A stretch of DNA of 64,000 nt from Epiperipatus broadwayi (Eukaryota > Onychophora > Udeonychophora > Euonychophora > Peripatidae), in contig JAQFVV010000183.1 of assembly GCA_028023455.1 (NCBI GenBank), positions 556,001-620,000 of the forward strand, in the 5' to 3' direction. Below, piece by piece: positions 24,386 to 36,358 of the stretch; within the stretch, counting starts at the first letter, position 1, and each line of letters starts with the position of its first letter. The translations under genes were made by a program, and so were the position numbers. The notes beneath the pieces were generated by a model that worked only from the letters and a program-made list of their open reading frames with translations, had not been told where the DNA came from and ran no database searches.

Positions 24386-24462
24386 GTCAAGCATTGGTAG
24401 CCAAGAGGTCAGTGCAGCAACCTTGCAAGCAAGCAGTTGCTTGCAGACAGTTATGACATATG
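24386..24462 (+). repeat. tRNA-derived SINE, truncated
   Basis: The head CATTGGTAGCCAAGAGGTCA corresponds to the box A region of the SINEs at 36265 and 46326. It is followed by CCTTGCAAGCAAGCAG and the shared tail TATGACATATGA. The box B region is mostly lost. Confidence 0.65.
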
Positions 24463-26611
24463 AAAGATAAATGTCAAGGATCACCTGTATACTAGTTTAT
24501 ACTATATTAATAAAAAATTATGAATAATAAAAGAAAACTGAATAATTTATATTTAAAAACACATGTATTGAAAATATATATGGAATTTATATTTTATGGA
24601 TGCCCCTTATTAATATGCATATAAATTTAGTTTTATCTCATTTTTTTTACATTTTTGTAAGCTTACGACTGGTTGATATGTTTGTCACAAAATACTTAAA
24701 AAATTTATGAGCCATGTAATTCAAAATTCTTATGCACATTGAAATCATTTTTCTTTCTTTCTTCTCATAGTACAACTTTATTATTTGATTATTTTAACTT
24801 ACCTTTCCATTATAAAATCTTTATAGCAGGATTAAAATGTATAAATTAATTTTTCTTTTTTAAACTACTGAACTCAAGTGAATACATATCATATCTGATA
24901 TATGCACACATACACATATAACAAATTATACATTTTTTATTTGTCTTTTATTAAACATTTTTATGTAGCTTTGTAAGGCAACTAATCCAAGATCCTATCA
25001 AATTTGTTTTAGTTACAAATCCCCTCCCTTTAAATTGAGACAATTGGACAGTCTAATTTTCCATTTTTTATTTGGATGTCATTGATCCTGAATGCATTTT
25101 TCTTGGTTTTGGATAGTCCACTGCTTGAATATATGGGCTACACACATTTAAGCAATGAGAAACATCTTTCACATGGGAAAGAGATATATTTTACATCTGC
25201 TCCATATCTAGACTTTGTCTAGATGTTTTTTAAGTCAGTATTGCTACATTATTCAGGCTTTGATTGACACCAATTGAGAGGGCTTAGTAAATCACATTTA
25301 TCATTTTTATTTCACAAAATTTTGACAATCTAGCTGTTCTTGTATCAATACTGAAAAATACTATAACAGAAGTCTTCTTACAAAATGTATAATGCTTCTG
25401 AAGCTAAAATTGAATTATTTTCAAGCTACTCTGTGCTGACAATGTGCATTTTGGCTCTCCACAGGTATTGCTTTTCTCCTCTCTTTTCAACTGTTATAGC
25501 TTTTAGAATACAAGAGAAACTTTCACCAAAAGCCTTATCATGTTTTATTCTTGCTTTACTTTCTCTAATGATTTTCCATTGACCTGCTGTTTTTATTTCT
25601 TTTTTTAAAAAATAATTTAAGTACTTTTAATTATATATTGTTTGCATGAATTCATTTATAATCAAAGTCTCTAATTATTTTTAATTCTCATTTCTCCCCT
25701 CTTTTTTGATATATTTTAATTTTAAAATAAAATTATTAAGTAAAGTAAAATACACGTATACATTTCTTTTTATAACTTGCATACATTAATAATATATACA
25801 AAGCTTTACAAATATTTTTTATGAATAAATATATTATTGTTCTTATTTAATTACCTAAATATAATTTTAATTTTATTGAAATAAGTCTAAAACATCAATT
25901 AAGAATTTTTTTTCCGCATTACTTTTTTTTCAAACACTCTAAAATATTTTATGTATCGCCTTGATTTAAGTTTGATTGATTTAGAAGGCTTGCAAGATAC
26001 AGTAACGTTATAGATAGTCAATATCATATCATTACATTATGTTGTTTTTATAATACTTAAACATATCTAGGTCTTATTTATTTTCTATTTTTATTAAATT
26101 ACATTTTTTCATATATTATCATTAATTATACAATATTTATCTTATTTATATAATTAACCTCTCTATTTATGTTTAAATCAATACTTTAAAATCCCCGTTA
26201 CCTGCTTTTAAAGGATCAATTAGCCAACAATAAAAAGTCAATTGGTGAAATTTTAAACATAATTTGTTTTTCCTATTAATAATGTCAAAACTTTTCTATG
26301 ACTATATTAATCTTTTTATAGTATGTAAATATATAAAAATTATATTTTTGAATTATTTTTTTTAAACAACGAAATTTATATATCAACAAAAATTATAGGA
26401 TGTTTGGGTAATGACTTTTGATATTTTTACAGATGGATTAATTTTTGGAGCACAAATACGTAAACAATGTCTTATGTATAATACATTATCTTTCTTTTAA
26501 CTCTACTGATTGGGTTTTTTTCCAAAGACAAATAATGGTTCAGTTTTCCATTAATAATAAAAAATATTCCTTTTTGATCAATATTGCAGGAATATCTAAA
26601 CTATATATATA
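24463..26611. other. 2.1 kb of AT-rich DNA, no gene
   Basis: Both strands contain only short ORFs without recognisable motifs. The patch near 25020-25560 is slightly less AT-rich but is not interpretable. Confidence 0.5.
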
Positions 26612-26612
26612 T

Positions 26613-27096
26613 CGGTGTTTTTGGTAGAACGCCATCTGTGGACATAAATACAAGCATTAGCAAGTTTTTTAACTTGCATTTTTGTTTTTCATAAATGTAC
26701 CTTTGAGGTCTTTTTTGCAATGATATAGATTGCAGAGGCTTCTACTATGTGGTGATGCTGAACTGAGATCAGACCCATATAGCTATCTGGTTTGCTATGC
26801 TGAGTTTGAAGACATTACGTGTCTAAAAAATTCACGCTTGCAAGCTGAATAAAAATTGTTTCATAAACGCTCAGAGTTTGTGTTTAGATCTAGTTTCTTT
26901 ATTCCTGTCTTTCACTGATGATAGCAAATAGCTTGAAATCATGATCTGAAAGTGGAATTATAGTTAGAGATAGTGAATACTACTCTGACGTTTATGTAAA
27001 CAAAACATACGCTTGATCGGTGTTTTTGGTAGAACGCCATCTGTGGACATAAATACAAGCGTTAGCAAGTTTTTTAACTTGCATTTTTGTTTTTCA
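26613..27096 (+). mobile_element. Hammerhead repeat, family C, with direct ends
   Basis: Nearly identical 79-bp direct repeats (26613-26691 and 27018-27096, from CGGTGTTTTTGGTAGAACGC to TTTTTGTTTTTCAT) flank a 326-bp body. The body carries a well-formed hammerhead just before the downstream copy. TATATATAT lies on both outer sides. Each end repeat contains GAACGCCATCTGTGG. A diverged copy of the same element is at 44399-44925. Period between copies is 405 bp, in the range of known hammerhead retrozymes and Penelope-type pLTR units. No ORF is present. Confidence 0.7.
26905..26956 (+). ncRNA. Type I hammerhead ribozyme, family C
   Basis: All parts are visible. Helix I pairs CTTTCA (26909-26914) with TGAAAG (26947-26952), six perfect pairs. 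The core CTGATGA is at 26915-26921. Helix II is AGC/GCT around AAATA with a U-U pair at its base. GAAA is at 26935-26938. Helix III is ATC/GAT around AT, and the predicted cleavage is after C17 at 26946. Short helix III hammerheads like this are known from Penelope-like elements and retrozymes and often work best as dimers. Confidence 0.65.
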
Positions 27097-28667
27097 TATA
27101 TATCACATTACGACATCCAAGATTACAATCAGCCAATAAAATATCAGTTATCTGTAGTCAAGTTAGATATATAAAATATAAATATACATGACTAAAGTGA
27201 AATTAATCTGTCTGTTTTTAATTAAAAAAATTTCTCAGTCCAGAAGACAAGAAATTGTATTTGCGATTTTTATCCTTGGCTGAAAAATTTTGCAAACCTT
27301 TTTTTTACTGCTTTAAAATTCACGTGTATATATATATTTTAATTTCAAAAAAATTCAAACGATGGCAGAATAATCAAATAAGTGAGTCTTCAAATTATAG
27401 GATGATGGGTGTCTATTATGTGGTTGGTGGTCACAAACTTTGAGAGATTACTTTGAGAAAATATTACAATGATCTAAAAACTTGATTTTTTGGAAAGTTT
27501 ATGAATATTTTTCTATAGTAATTAGGTGATAATTATTGGAAATCAAAAATATATATTATTACATATTTATTTTTACAGAAATGTTTTATTTTTTAAATAT
27601 AAAACAATATATTATTCTGAATATTATTTCCATAGAGATTATAGTCGCAAGAAATAAAACTGTCTAGAAATGATGTCACTCAACAGTCTGTTATAACAGT
27701 TAGTGATATCATAAAAATTTTAAAAAAAAATTAAACTTTCAAAGCATAAATTGATAGACTTACTAGATATTAAAAATAATTTGTTCAGATTTTTAAAACA
27801 AACTCAAACAAAGAAAATATTGTTCATTTTGCAATTTGAATCTGCTCCACCTGAAATTTGATGCTGAAACAGTACTTGTTTCGATTAAAATCTAATTTTT
27901 TTAATTATTCCAAAAATAAAATGTGATTTTTTAAATTTCATTTATTTTCTAAATAAAAATATATATCAAGTGAGATCACATTTATTATATTCTAAAAAAT
28001 AATAATGGTTTAATATTGAAGTGAAAGTTGAAAGCTTAAAATAAATGAAAACAAAGAAATCTGTAAGAGTGCTAGCTTAGTGAAAAAGGGTTAATATTGT
28101 TACATGTAAAAATAACTTGATCAAATAATATTTAACAAACCAGCCAATAAAATCACTTGTAATAATTCAGTTACAATCTATTCTACAATGTTAAAATAAT
28201 CAATCAAATGGCTTTCTCAAGACAATTGCTGAGTGATACTTGTCTTAAAAGCAACATTAAAGATGCCCTACCATTATTTAATGATTAAAATGTGTATTTT
28301 ATCAAGTGTTTTATAAAATGATTGCACATTCAATAGCATTTATAAACACTTCTACAATAGGCCAAACAAGCCATATTAATACTTTAAAAATAAATAGAGA
28401 ACATTTAATAATCATGTGGAAAACAAATAAATTAAGTAAGCATTTAAATATATAGTTAATTAATTAAATTTTATATAAATATGCAATGATACTAACATTA
28501 TTTTCATACACTCTGTATAAAAATGTATTAACATTTCAAGTGACAACATTTAGTTAAAACATTAACTATTTTCTCACTAGGTATAGGTTTTTGTCAAACA
28601 AATTTTGATATTATCAACGGCTTTGGAAATAAATTAATATCATAACAAACATAGCTATTTCATTGTA
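27097..28667. other. AT-rich DNA; possible old M1 MITE remnant
   Basis: No gene was found. Segments at about 27700-28050 resemble sequence at about 62660-63010 and, more weakly, the inside of the MITE at 19958-20709 (words such as AAACTTTCAAAGCATAA and AAATCTAATTTTTTTAAT). I infer an old M1-type remnant without recognisable ends. Confidence 0.4.
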
Positions 28668-28828
28668 TTTATATATTGGACTGTTTCCATTATCTAATAT
28701 AAGTGTTGAATGTCTTTAGAAAAATTTAACTTTATTTAAATATTCCAAATACATTTAACTGTTAGTAATAGCACACACAAACAATACCAAAATTGACCAC
28801 TTTATTTTTGCTGTAATATCTTATATAA

Positions 28829-29098
28829 ATCCAATTTATTCAAATTACTTTGATCATTTTTCAGCAAAAATCTTTTATTGTACATATATATACTTTGACC
28901 TATGTTTCAACTGTCCTGTATTCTTCTTCAAAGCCAGTTAATAAATTTAAAAAAAAAAACGTTTTTTTTTGTAAAGATTAAAGTAAACTGGCTCTGAAGA
29001 AGATTGCAGAATAGTAGAAATATAGGTATAAGTGTATATATGTACAATAAAAGATTTTTGCTAAAAGTGTTCAAAATGATTTAGATAAATTGGATTTA
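28829..29098. repeat. Fold-back with Penelope 3'-end-like motif
   Basis: Arms of about 110 bp (28829-28941 and 28986-29098) are imperfect complements around an A/T-run spacer. The right arm contains CTGAAGAAGATTGCAGAATA then GTAGAAATA. This resembles the 3'-UTR motif of the Penelope fragments at 50.2 and 51.2 kb (GACTACAAAGTGTATAGT then GAAA). Both can be read as hammerhead-like cores with a longer helix II. It may be an inverted pair of Penelope-type 3' tails. Confidence 0.5.
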
Positions 29099-29245
29099 AT
29101 AGCACACAAGTTAGTATATGCACAATGTTTTCAGAGGTATTATTTTCCTCTCTATTTCAGGTGTCTTATAGTTTTAAAAAAGATATGAATGCTGGAGAGG
29201 TAGTTCATTAGATCTAAACATTCATGGCCATTGCTTTCCATCCCA

Positions 29246-29292
29246 AAGCTTCTGACTGATTAAAAGCTATAAGCTAGGAACTAGTCTGAAGA
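29246..29292 (+). ncRNA. Degenerate hammerhead, family D
   Basis: CTGATTA (29256-29262) and GGAA (29277-29280) replace CTGATGA and GAAA. Helix II AGC/GCT and helix III AC/GT before C17 are still recognisable. It is predicted inactive. Confidence 0.4.
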
Positions 29293-29422
29293 TATTGAAT
29301 GGATAGGATTTGTAACTTCTATTGATTGCAAGAATTGTCATTATTGTATATAAGAAATTGCTGTTTTAACATCTTGGGTGAAGATAAAGAAAAAGGTTAT
29401 CATTTGTATTTATATATTAGAC

Positions 29423-29899
29423 CAGGGGTGGGCAATTGTTTTGGCTCGGGGGCCACATAGGTTGGTGGAGGGCCGCATCGGGGACCACTTTGTGGAAGGG
29501 AAGGTTAATGGAGGGCCACATCTTTTTTCATGACACAATAAACACACTTCTTTATTCCCTGTTATTACCAAAGAAATATTTGTTTGTCCATTCTTCATTA
29601 AACACATGACATTCATTACCAATTTTACATTTTTTTGGAGCATTCATGGTTTCACAAAAGTTGGAAATATATATATTTGCTAATGCAAAGACAAAATTGA
29701 AATTAATCAGATCAACTGGAAAAGCACTGCACATTGTATCTACACTGTGCATGTATATTGATGTGGCCATTCTAGTAGAAAATATGCAACAGGAAGGAAA
29801 TCTCAGTCCAAGGTAGATTTTTCTGATTGTCTTGGAGGGCCGCATAAAAACTCTTAGTGGGCCACATGTGGCCCTTGGGCCATTGTTTGCCCACCCCTG
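29423..29899. mobile_element. hAT MITE with perfect 8-bp TSD
   Basis: The 477-bp element begins CAGGGGTGGGCAA and ends TTGCCCACCCCTG apart from small changes. It is flanked by identical TATTAGAC duplications (29415-29422 and 29900-29907). Subterminal GGCCACAT and GGCCGCAT words recur on both sides. It is much less AT-rich than its surroundings. These ends are typical of non-autonomous hAT elements widespread in animals. Its TIR differs from the hAT at 19769, so another transposase must have mobilised it. The 77- and 97-codon ORFs inside have no known domain. Confidence 0.93.
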
Positions 29900-30288
29900 T
29901 ATTAGACTATTTGCATTATTTAATATAAGTATTGAACGTCTTTAAAAAATTTAACTTTATTTAAATATTCCAAATATATTCAACTGTTAGTAATAGCCCA
30001 CAAGTTCCCTAATAAATGTGCTTACATACCCAATATAATGAAGGCTCGAAATTGCCTCTAAATTTGCATTTAAGCTTTAAGATCGTGTTGAGTTTTATAA
30101 GCATATTTAATAGAAACTAAATGGCTATATTAGTTGGAATTTTAATTGGATTCCTGAGATACTGATGATATCTTGATTGACCAAAGTCATATCTCGTATG
30201 ACATCAGCTGAATTTTTAATTAAACATTGCCACTTGAAATATCAAAAATTTTCTATAGAGTTTGTAGGTAAATAACGTTACTTAATAT

Positions 30289-30363
30289 AACAAGAGATCC
30301 AGTTTTAATCAGAGAGTGTTCTGGATAACAAGAGATCCAGTTTTAATCAGAGAGTGTTCTGGA
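30289..30363 (+). repeat. Tandem duplication, about 38-bp unit
   Basis: Two adjacent exact copies of a unit starting AACAAGAGATCCAGTTTTAA and ending GTGTTCTGGAT lie at the upstream edge of the family E repeat. Confidence 0.85.
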
Positions 30364-30930
30364 TAGAGATTTTAAATATTTTCTCATACCACACTTATTA
30401 ATTAAGAGCTTGTTTGAGCTATTGGTACTCTCTCTGTATTGCATTTTTGTAACTACAAGCTTATAAAAGTAATGTCACATTATATATGACTTACTTTATT
30501 AATTATTATAATTTTACCTTTAAGGCTTTAGCTATGCTGAGGCTATTAAAATATGGTAGATCTGAATTTAGTTCAGTCCCATATATCTTATTAAGTTAGA
30601 TAGCTGGATTTAAAGACATTTTCATGTCTGAAAATTTCAGAGTATCTACTTAAATATATGTTTGAAATAAGTGCTGGGTTTTGCGTTTATATTTTAGATC
30701 AAGTGTCCGAATATTCTATCTCTTCACTGACATGAGCCATAAGCTCGAAACCAGTTGGTCTGGAGATGAGAGTGTTCTGGATAGAGATTTTAAATATTCT
30801 CTCATACCGCACTTATTAATTAAGAGCTTGTTTGAGCTATTGGTATGCTCTCTGTATTGCATTTTTGTAACTACAAGCTTATAAAAGTAATGTCACATTA
30901 TATATGACTTACTTTATTAATTATAATAAT
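30340..30930 (+). mobile_element. Hammerhead repeat, family E, dimer-like
   Basis: Nearly identical direct copies at about 30340-30520 and 30767-30930 (GAGAGTGTTCTGGATAGAGA to TTACTTTATTAATTAT) are about 427 bp apart. The body between them contains CAGTCCCATATATC and GTTAGATAGCTGG, which resemble the bodies of families C and F. A hammerhead sits exactly at the start of the downstream copy. No coding sequence is seen; the 67-codon ORF 30681-30884 spans the hammerhead and is incidental. Confidence 0.6.
30716..30772 (+). ncRNA. Hammerhead ribozyme candidate, family E
   Basis: Helix I pairs TCTTCA (30721-30726) with TGGAGA (30761-30766). Helix II is a perfect GAGC/GCTC with loop CATAA (30734-30746). 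GAAA is at 30747-30750, helix III is ACC/GGT with loop AGTT, and C17 is 30760. The core reads CTGACAT in place of CTGATGA, changing catalytic G8 and A9. All helices are intact but the ribozyme is probably dead. Confidence 0.5.
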
Positions 30931-31325
30931 GCTTTTATGTAAACAGCTGATTAAAAAGTAGAAAAATAACAAAGTAATCTCACTAAAAATGCATGTCATT
31001 TCATAAAAGCATTTGAGTCCATAAAAATCAAAAAGACCTCAAATGCTTTGGAAATAGTTGCGGCTTTACGTTGCTAGTGTTTAAAATCAATAAATATATA
31101 TATGTGTTTTGCGCACTGATAATGAAGTTATCCCAAAAGTGCGTGGCAGTAACATTTGGATAATATTATTTATTTTCAAGCACTATTAATAGCTTCATTA
31201 TTTGTGTGCAAAGCACATATACATATTTATTGATCTCAAATGCTTTTATGAAATGACACATGTTTTTTAGTCAGATTACTTTATTTTCCTATTTTTTAGT
31301 TGGCTGTTGACCTAAAAGCATTATT
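30925..31325. mobile_element. MITE-like fold-back with 90-bp inverted ends
   Basis: The left end AATAATGCTTTTATGTAAAC and right end CCTAAAAGCATTATT open imperfect inverted repeats of about 90 bp, including AAAGCATTTGAG and CTCAAATGCTTT. A central 220-bp part also has inverted words. No ORF and no clear target duplication are seen. It directly abuts the family E repeat. Confidence 0.65.
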
Positions 31326-31502
31326 AAAAAAATATTGTTTTTTGTTTTTTTTACTTTTAAGTTTATATAAAACATATAATTTAAATTTAACTAAAATAAT
31401 TTGTTTTGTCAGTTTCTTTTAATCATCTTCGTTCATGTGTGATATTATCAATATAATATTGTTGCAGTCATTTTTCTATAAACATTATTTTATAAATGTT
31501 AA

Positions 31503-31534
<32 letters not shown>

Positions 31535-33538
31535 TGTAACGATATATAAATATGTCGTTACATTAATTTAAAATAAAAACTTAAAAGTTCGCAAATAAAA
31601 GTAAAAAACTAAATGCTAAAATTAAAATGTTTGTTAAACGTATATACATTCGCACAGATGCCAAACTTTAAAAATATTTTTTTTAAAAAAACAAATAAGT
31701 ATTTGAACGTACTTTTTTTTTATAAAAAAGTACAAGATTTAAAAATAAAAACAGGTATTAATTAATGTAATCTGTAAATGGAAATGATTGTTTATAAATT
31801 GTTTGAAAAGCAAGCTAGCTTTGGGCTCTTGTATAATTAAAATGATCTGATGAAAGATAGATAGGAAAATAAAAAGAAATTAGCTTGACCAATGGAAGCA
31901 CCAAGCCTCAGCCCGGACCCGAATGAAAATTTGGATTAGTGATGTCTTTGTTCATTCAATCTGGAGATTTACTATAAAAAGAGAAATATTGAGTTCCAGC
32001 ATTGTGTGTTTGAGAGTTGTGGTAGGACGCACATACCACACTCTCTATTTAAAAAAAAGAAAAAGGAAAAGACTGTGATACCTTGAACCAGCTATTGCCA
32101 TCTCCAGAACATTATCTTCCAATGGAGGCATCACAGGAATTAAAAACAGGAACCTGGACTCTTCTACCATAAGCTATATGAAATGAACAATTATTAAAAT
32201 CAATTAAGAACTTTCCTCAAGTTTTATAAATTGATAAACAAGCCAACTTAAATGTTAAAACGGACTCTTATCTGACTTTTGTAAGTTTTTAAATCAAATT
32301 AATAATGTTTAATTTTATATGTTTTCCGATTGATAAAAATCATTTCCATTTTTTTTTTCTTATTGTATAAATTATTTGTTGTTTAAATTTTAAATGATGA
32401 AATTTAGGTTGGGTATAGACGTTGCATAGATTCTTTAGCGGTTGATTATGTTGTGGTTTTCACATTCGATTAGAATATATAGGTCAACGATATCACTGTG
32501 GCATCTTACGATGAATGCTAATGGGATTTGTATATTCCCTATGCAAGTGACGCTTATCGATGACTTTGTATTTTGATCGGTTGTGTTTAATTTGGAATGT
32601 TTTTGACTGTGGAATCTGTGCAGCTGATCTATACTCAACATTTTAAAACAAATTTTATAAAATTCATTTGTGCGAACATTTCTAAATGTTAAATTTAAGT
32701 CGGGCATGAATGGCTATATAGTTTTGTAAAGTTATATTAAGGGAGGGTAATCTTAGGTTATTTGTTTCATTGTTAAATTGGGTCAATGGATTGGATATAT
32801 TGATGTAGTTAGTAGATGTAGTCGGAGATTCGCTACTGGCAGAATCGTTTATATTTACGCCGCACTCACCCGTTTGCCTATGAAAGGAATTATAAGACGG
32901 AGAACGCAGTTCCTTTCTATGGAGTTTTTTTTATTGTTCTTCTTGTTAGATAGATGTAATATCCCTATCTGATGAAAGTCAATGCCGTCTCTTAATCTCT
33001 TTGGTGCTGTCGTATTCCGCATTACATTGAATACATCGATGTATCAGATGAATTGATGCCAGTTTGACTGCGAATTTTAGCCTAAGGTTAAATAGGGATA
33101 GAATATTTTCTTTTCAAATGCAGATCTATGTAGTCTATTCATACTTGACTATCTAAATAAAATATTAAACTCATTGAAACTTAGTTAAATGTAAAATTAA
33201 AAGTTAATATAAAAATCTAAAATGTTGAATTTATTCCTCAAAATTTAAATGTTATTTTATATGTGCGTAAATAAATATTTTTATGTGTTAATTTCTGGCA
33301 GTGGCTTTTATTCTTTTATATTTAAGATATAAAATTTATAGATTTTTATCTCTGCGTCTCCGCTGAGCTAGTGACTTGGGCTAACGATCAGAATATTTAA
33401 ATAAAGTGGAATCTTAACAGTGTGTATCTGCCTACTTTATAAATTTTTCTAGGCTCAAATGCCTAGATGGCACCCTGGTAGTTGCAGATATTGTTTTTGC
33501 GGTTAGATTCGATCTTCACTTTCATTTCGATCGTTATA
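31535..33538 (+). repeat. LTR-like 2-kb repeat (family L), copy 1
   Basis: The repeat starts TGTAACGA and ends TCGTTATA, bordered by TATATA on both sides. A TATAAAAAG box (about 31974) is followed by TATTGAGTTCCAGCATTG, which could be a start site. This TATA-to-start arrangement and the TGTAACG terminus resemble animal Gypsy LTRs, so a solo LTR is the best reading. Alternatives are a non-autonomous DNA element, since the ends form an imperfect 8-bp inverted repeat. Short ORFs at 32435-32707 and 32778-32972 show no domain. An inverted copy lies at 42281-44385. Confidence 0.6.
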
Positions 33539-33551
33539 ATATATATATATA

Positions 33552-33812
33552 ATAAACAAACAAGTTATAAATTTCATAACTTGCTTTTAGCTTGCATTTT
33601 ATGATCACTAGATGGAGCTTTACCAATAACTCCTAACAAGCTTTGTTTACATAAACACTGAGAGAGACATCTCCAGTCTATGGTTTCAAGCCAACTAGCT
33701 TGAAACCATGGTGAGGTAAAGACAATGAGAGAGATATTGAATTCTATCTCTCTCGGCATTTATGTAAACAAAACTTGTTAGAGCTATTGGTAAAACTCCA
33801 TCTAGTGATCAT
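33552..33812. mobile_element. Fold-back element in (TA)n, hammerhead-related
   Basis: Arms from ATGATCACTAGATGGAGCTT (33601) to CTCCATCTAGTGATCAT (33796-33812) are complementary over about 60 bp. The centre (33680-33709) is a palindrome containing TTGAAACC and CCATGG, matching the GAAA-helix III part of families E and F. TA tracts flank both sides. It may be two hammerhead-repeat halves joined head to head. Confidence 0.65.
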
Positions 33813-35642
33813 ATATATATATATTATTTTAATTAATTTAATTAATTATGATTTAAATCAATAATAACAAAATTATATTCTACGAATATAATATTTGCAT
33901 TGGCTCAGTTGTTTGGGAGTTTTCTTAGGAATCGTTATGATGTGAGTTAGTGTTCTAAAAGGGAATGGATTTTTTTCACATTTTTAAAAATTTAAAAATA
34001 TGGACATACAGACAAAAACATACACAGACAGGGCAAGTTAATATAAAAGCATTTAAAATAATCAATTTTAGGCTGGAAAGTATTTTTTTTATAAAATTTG
34101 CATAAGAACATTACTTTTTAAAAAAACATTTTTTAAATTTCTACTTATGCCTCAATCATTACTTTAAAATTCACTACTATACAAATGTGCTTCAAACACA
34201 TAATTGTAAATACTAAAAAATACAGCTTTATTCTACATAACAAGCAGTTAATTCTCCAAAATATCTTCATTAAGCAAAATCCTTATATAAAAATACCATA
34301 CATTCAAAATATATAGTAAATATTAATGATCTGTTGAAATAAAAAGTTTAAAATTGAAAACAAAAATAAACAAGAATAAATACTTTATCAGATTATAATT
34401 ACTGAAAAAGCACTATCACATGTGTAAATATAGTGCATAATAAGTACAATACAATTACATGTTGTTGTTTTTTAAAAAAACCCTGTGATTTTAAAGATTT
34501 TATACACATAAACATCCACATAACATAATGCATATTTTCTTACTTATTTTAATGCATTTTACATAATGTTATCAATTTTTTTTAAATTTTAAACAAACAG
34601 TAATCAACTCTTTACACATGTGTTGTGCTGTTATATTAAATCAACATTTGTTTTTGTTGAATGTCAGGAAATTCTTGATCAGAGACACAAGATAGTCATC
34701 GAAAAAATAAAAGTGGCCATCATATCTTTCTACCCAAATTCAATTAAAGAGGCCAATCATAAGTATCTTGGAATAAGAGCATGAAGATTTTATATTCTTC
34801 ACTTTACTTTTATAGTTTGAAATTGTACTATTAAATCTATTAGTCAATGTTTTTTAAATAAATAAAACTTTAAATTGTTTTTACTATTGCTGTCAGGGCT
34901 CAAAAATTAGTCATTTTATTTTATGAAAGTGTGGTCTAATGAAATAAAAATGATATTTATAAATATAATGAACAGGTGATTATCTATAATTTTAATATCT
35001 CATTTGCTAAATCTTTTTTTGCTGATACTGTTTGAGTGTTTGTAAAGAAAAATATTTTGATAATACTATTATTGAAAGGATTTAATTAAAAATTGGATAA
35101 TTAAATCATATTTTAATTAATATACACATTTTAAAAATTACTTTTAGTGCATTTTGTTATAGTATATAATCAGACTATTTTTAGTTACATAATAAAAAAA
35201 AATATTTATTTTTATATATATAAACAAAATTACCCCAAATCCAAAACTCAACCAGACTAGCCAAGAAAGTAAAATCTAAAACACAACCAATTGTTTCACT
35301 GCTACAAGCAGACTTTCAAGTGTAAAGAACTACAAAACAACAGCATATCCATATTAAACATCATCTACAATTCCATTTACTTCACATCCCCCTTAATATT
35401 AAAATAACTTTTAAATAATTTAATTGCTTCAGAATCATAAATTTTTAATAATAAAGATTCTTTAATTCTTATTTTTAATTCATTTCTTTAAAAAAAAAAC
35501 CTTAGTTTCCTCAAAATTGATAGTGTGACCTGTATATTTTTATGAACATACAAAGTAGAACTAAGATATTTATTTCTAATCTTACTTGTATGTACCTTTA
35601 TTCTTTCATTTAAGTTCAAACTACTCTGACCTATATAAACCT
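33813..35642. other. 1.8 kb AT-rich DNA, no gene
   Basis: No ORF above background and no repeat match was recognised. Confidence 0.5.
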
Positions 35643-35734
35643 TCTTTTGGTGGTTGAGAGGTCAGCACAGCCACCTTACAAGCAGTTGTCCCGGGTTAGC
35701 AGGTTAGCTTCTCGGTCGATGCTATGACACATGA
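35643..35734 (+). repeat. tRNA-derived SINE
   Basis: Box A-like TGGTGGTTGAGAGGTCAGCA and box B-like GGTTAGCTTCTCGG lie at tRNA spacing, with the family tail GATGCTATGACACATGA. It is about 92 bp in total, so practically only the tRNA-like body is present. Confidence 0.75.
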
Positions 35735-35825
35735 AAATATATATATACACTATACCAGGAATAGTCTTCCTATCAAAACTTTTCTTTGTATTATTTAATA
35801 AATTATATATATATTATAATAAAAA

Positions 35826-35935
35826 TAATAAATTTAACGGTAACAAACTATTATAAACAATCCTTAAGGATTGTTTATAATAGTTTGTTACCGTTTAAGG
35901 ATTGTTTATAATAGTTTGTTACAGTTAAATTTATT
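35826..35935. repeat. Three-copy fold-back (inverted, direct, direct)
   Basis: A 36-bp unit occurs first inverted (AATTTAACGGTAACAAACTA onwards) and then twice directly (AGGATTGTTTATAATAGTTT each time). The first two copies form a perfect palindrome centred near 35867. The same order of three copies recurs at 46861-47111 with unrelated sequence. Confidence 0.85.
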
Positions 35936-36264
35936 ATATTCATTATAATTACAATTTTGTTTTAATTAACGGACATTTTATTTATATTATATTTCTGTTA
36001 TTATTTATACTCATGATGTCAGGAATTTTTGCTTTGGGGTAAATTAAAATTTTTATTATTATGAAAAAATTAAATAAAAATTAATTAATTAAATTATATT
36101 TTAGATAGTATATCATTTATTCTAGTCCACATTATTGCTGAAAATGATCAATATTTACTTTTAATTATATGCTGAATAAAATTTATTTATATCAAAAAGA
36201 TTGTTGCTATATATACAATGTAGATCGTATTTGCAAATTATTTAAAGCACATTAAAAAAAATTA

Positions 36265-36358
36265 GTCTTGCATTGGTGGTCGAGAGGTCAGCGCGACTAC
36301 CTTGCAGGCAGTTGCCCGGTTTGCGGCGGATGCTATGACACTTAAAAAAAAAAAAAAA
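36265..36358 (+). repeat. tRNA-derived SINE with A-run
   Basis: The head CATTGGTGGTCGAGAGGTCA is followed by GCGCGACTACCTTGCAGGCA, a shortened box B region and GATGCTATGACA. An A-run of about 15 ends it, consistent with retroposition. Confidence 0.75.

Larger units (their letters stand above)
28668..30010 (+). mobile_element. Hammerhead repeat, family D, with nested insertions
   Basis: Two direct copies of a block of about 115 bp (28668-28785 and 29900-30010) share TTTATTTAAATATTCCAAAT and AACTGTTAGTAATAGC. Between them lie a fold-back (28829-29098), a degraded hammerhead (29246-29292) and, at the edge of the second block, a hAT MITE. The layout of direct copy, body, hammerhead, direct copy matches the other hammerhead repeats. 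A fragment of the same family is at about 48095-48290. Confidence 0.5.

Noticed and set aside
31535-33538. Classical TIR DNA transposon for family L
   Set aside because: The ends form only an imperfect 8-bp inverted repeat and a TATA-type promoter block lies inside, so an LTR-like identity is preferred, with low certainty.
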